From: Syntrophobacterales bacterium
Lineage (GTDB): Bacteria > Desulfobacterota > Desulfobaccia > Desulfobaccales > 0-14-0-80-60-11
Assembly (NCBI GenBank): GCA_023512475.1
Contig: JAILZL010000001.1
Span: forward strand, 137,516 to 201,515
Direction: 5' to 3'
DNA length: 64,000 nt
Below, piece after piece: positions 63,207 to 64,000 of the stretch. The notes beneath the pieces are model-generated. The model searched no databases. It was not told the origin of the DNA and was given only the letters and a program-made list of their open reading frames with translations. Both the position numbers and the translations under genes were made by a program. The first letter of the stretch is position 1, and each line of letters starts with the position of its first letter.

Positions 63207-63536
63207 ATGACGGAGATTTTCAGGCGACACGAGGTGTTGGAGCGCCTGGAGGGCGATGAGGACCTCCTCCGGGAGCTGGTGGACCTCTTCCTCTCCCAGT
63301 CCTGGATCCAAATCGGAGAGATGAAGGCCGCCCTGGCGGCGGGGGATGCCGCCTCCGTCTGGCACCAGGCCCATTCCCTCAAGGGCGCAGCCGCCGGCCT
63401 GGGTGCCGGGGCCCTCAGCTTCCAAGCCGCCCGACTGGAGAAGGCGGGCAAAGAAGGCGACCTGGAGGCCGTCGGCGCCCTGCTCCAGGCGGTGCAGGAG
63501 GAACTGAGCCGCTTCCAGCAGGCGGTGACCTCATAA
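63207..63536 (+). CDS. Histidine phosphotransfer (Hpt) protein
   Basis: A 109-residue four-helix Hpt protein. The phosphorylated His lies in HQAHSLKGAAAGLGA near residue 53, followed by FQAARLEKAGKEGD. ATG 63207 is seven bases after the GGDEF gene stop, with AAGGAG overlapping that gene's end. Free-standing Hpt proteins shuttle phosphate from hybrid kinase receivers to response regulators, so it probably links the kinase at 58250 with the receiver proteins on either side. Confidence 0.9.
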   Translation: MTEIFRRHEVLERLEGDEDLLRELVDLFLSQSWIQIGEMKAALAAGDAASVWHQAHSLKGAAAGLGAGALSFQAARLEKAGKEGDLEAVGALLQAVQEELSRFQQAVTS

Positions 63537-63541
63537 GAGCC

Positions 63542-63630
63542 GGCCCCTCAGGAGCAGCGACCGTCGGGGCGATATGACCCTTGATGACCGTGGTAACGCT
63601 GGCCCTTCAGGAGCAGGGACCGTCGCGGTC
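63542..63630. repeat. Direct repeat pair between Hpt and receiver genes
   Basis: GGCCCCTCAGGAGCAGCGAC (from 63542) and GGCCCTTCAGGAGCAGGGAC (from 63601) begin two about 29-base copies, 59 bases apart, agreeing at most positions. The second copy also forms a hairpin GGGACC/GGTCCC (63616-63632). It may be regulatory or a remnant of a local duplication. Confidence 0.55.
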
Positions 63631-63650
63631 CCCTGGGCTGACCTGGATAT

Positions 63651-64000
63651 ATGGTGAACCCCGCGACCCCGGTTTCCCCCCGCAAAGTGGTGGTGGTCAA
63701 TGACGACCCCGTCCAACTGCGCCTGCTGGCCGCCATCCTGGGCAAGGAGGGGCTGCAGGTGGGCGGCGCGGCGGGCGTTCCCGAGGCCCTGGCTCTCATG
63801 GAGCAGGAGGGCCCCCCCGACCTTTTGGTGACCGACCTCCATATGCCCGGGATCGACGGCTGGCGCTTCTGCCGGCTCCTGCGCTCGGCGGAATACCCCG
63901 CCTACCGGCACATCCCCATCCTGGTGGTCTCCGCCACCTTTGCCGGGGTGGATGCCCGGGAAATCACCCGGGATCTGGGCGCCGATGCCTTCCTCTCCCT
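63651..64000 (+). CDS. Response regulator receiver protein (3' end cut by window)
   Basis: The frame from ATG 63651 is open to the window end; 116 residues are visible. It has the receiver fold with KVVVVNDDPVQLRLLAAIL (acidic pair DD), phosphorylatable Asp in LLVTDLHMPGIDGW and Thr/Ser position in VVSATF. What follows the receiver is unknown. It probably takes part in the phosphorelay of the hybrid kinase, GGDEF and Hpt genes upstream. The ribosome site is weak. Confidence 0.85.
   Translation, partial: MVNPATPVSPRKVVVVNDDPVQLRLLAAILGKEGLQVGGAAGVPEALALMEQEGPPDLLVTDLHMPGIDGWRFCRLLRSAEYPAYRHIPILVVSATFAGVDAREITRDLGADAFLS

Overview
The window is about 64 kb of very GC-rich bacterial chromosome, apparently gene-dense and with no phage, insertion sequence or CRISPR array that I can see. 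An anaerobic Ni-Fe carbon monoxide dehydrogenase, a heme/siroheme block (precorrin-2 dehydrogenase, CcsA-like protein, HemA), DUF2333 and AmmeMemoRadiSam-type genes, an archaeal-type phosphoglycerate mutase and many two-component genes suggest an anaerobic member of the Desulfobacterota (former Deltaproteobacteria). This placement is inference from gene content, not from a marker-gene tree.

Layout. 1-3.7 kb: 3' part of cooS, then trxA, trxB and a BamD-like lipoprotein. 4-9.4 kb (minus): surE and a GldA/GldF/GldG/DUF4340 ABC operon. 9.5-13 kb: sugar epimerase, a TolC-like protein and a CBS protein. 13-15 kb (minus): an AMMECR1-DUF2333 operon with both a recognisable promoter and a terminator. 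15-18 kb (plus): heme/siroheme genes. 18-21 kb: a Cys-rich protein and mnmG. 21-24.4 kb (minus): an ABC efflux system whose TolC and membrane-fusion genes are broken and fused to each other. 24.5-27.7 kb: a DUF4405 membrane protein and a run of small secreted proteins ending at tRNA-Met. 27.8-36 kb (minus): phosphatase, P1 peptidase, LpoA-like lipoprotein, dnaK-grpE-hrcA and phoU. 36-42.5 kb (minus): a Na,K-ATPase-like pump with UspA, then rplM-rpsI-argC-truA. 42.7 kb (plus): a HExxH secreted protein with an apparent ATT start.

43.5-54.2 kb (minus) is the most unusual part: a nine-gene, tightly spaced locus. In transcription order it encodes a glycosyltransferase with a long extension, three paralogous ~200-residue proteins resembling DUF2589, two coiled-coil proteins that share their C-terminal strand pattern, a 903-residue glycoside hydrolase 5 / TIG-like / HExxH fusion without a signal peptide, a small helical protein, and a very basic Arg/Glu-rich protein fused to a GH5-like barrel that has lost both catalytic glutamates. 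I do not recognise this as a described system and regard it as the main candidate for new biology.

54.5-58 kb: HAD phosphatase, NMN adenylyltransferase-like protein, phosphoglycerate mutase, TIM-barrel isomerase and tRNA-Asn. 58-64 kb (plus): a hybrid histidine kinase with two receivers, a ~32-bp G-rich tandem repeat, a REC-GGDEF protein, a free-standing Hpt protein and the start of another receiver protein; together they look like a phosphorelay feeding c-di-GMP signalling.
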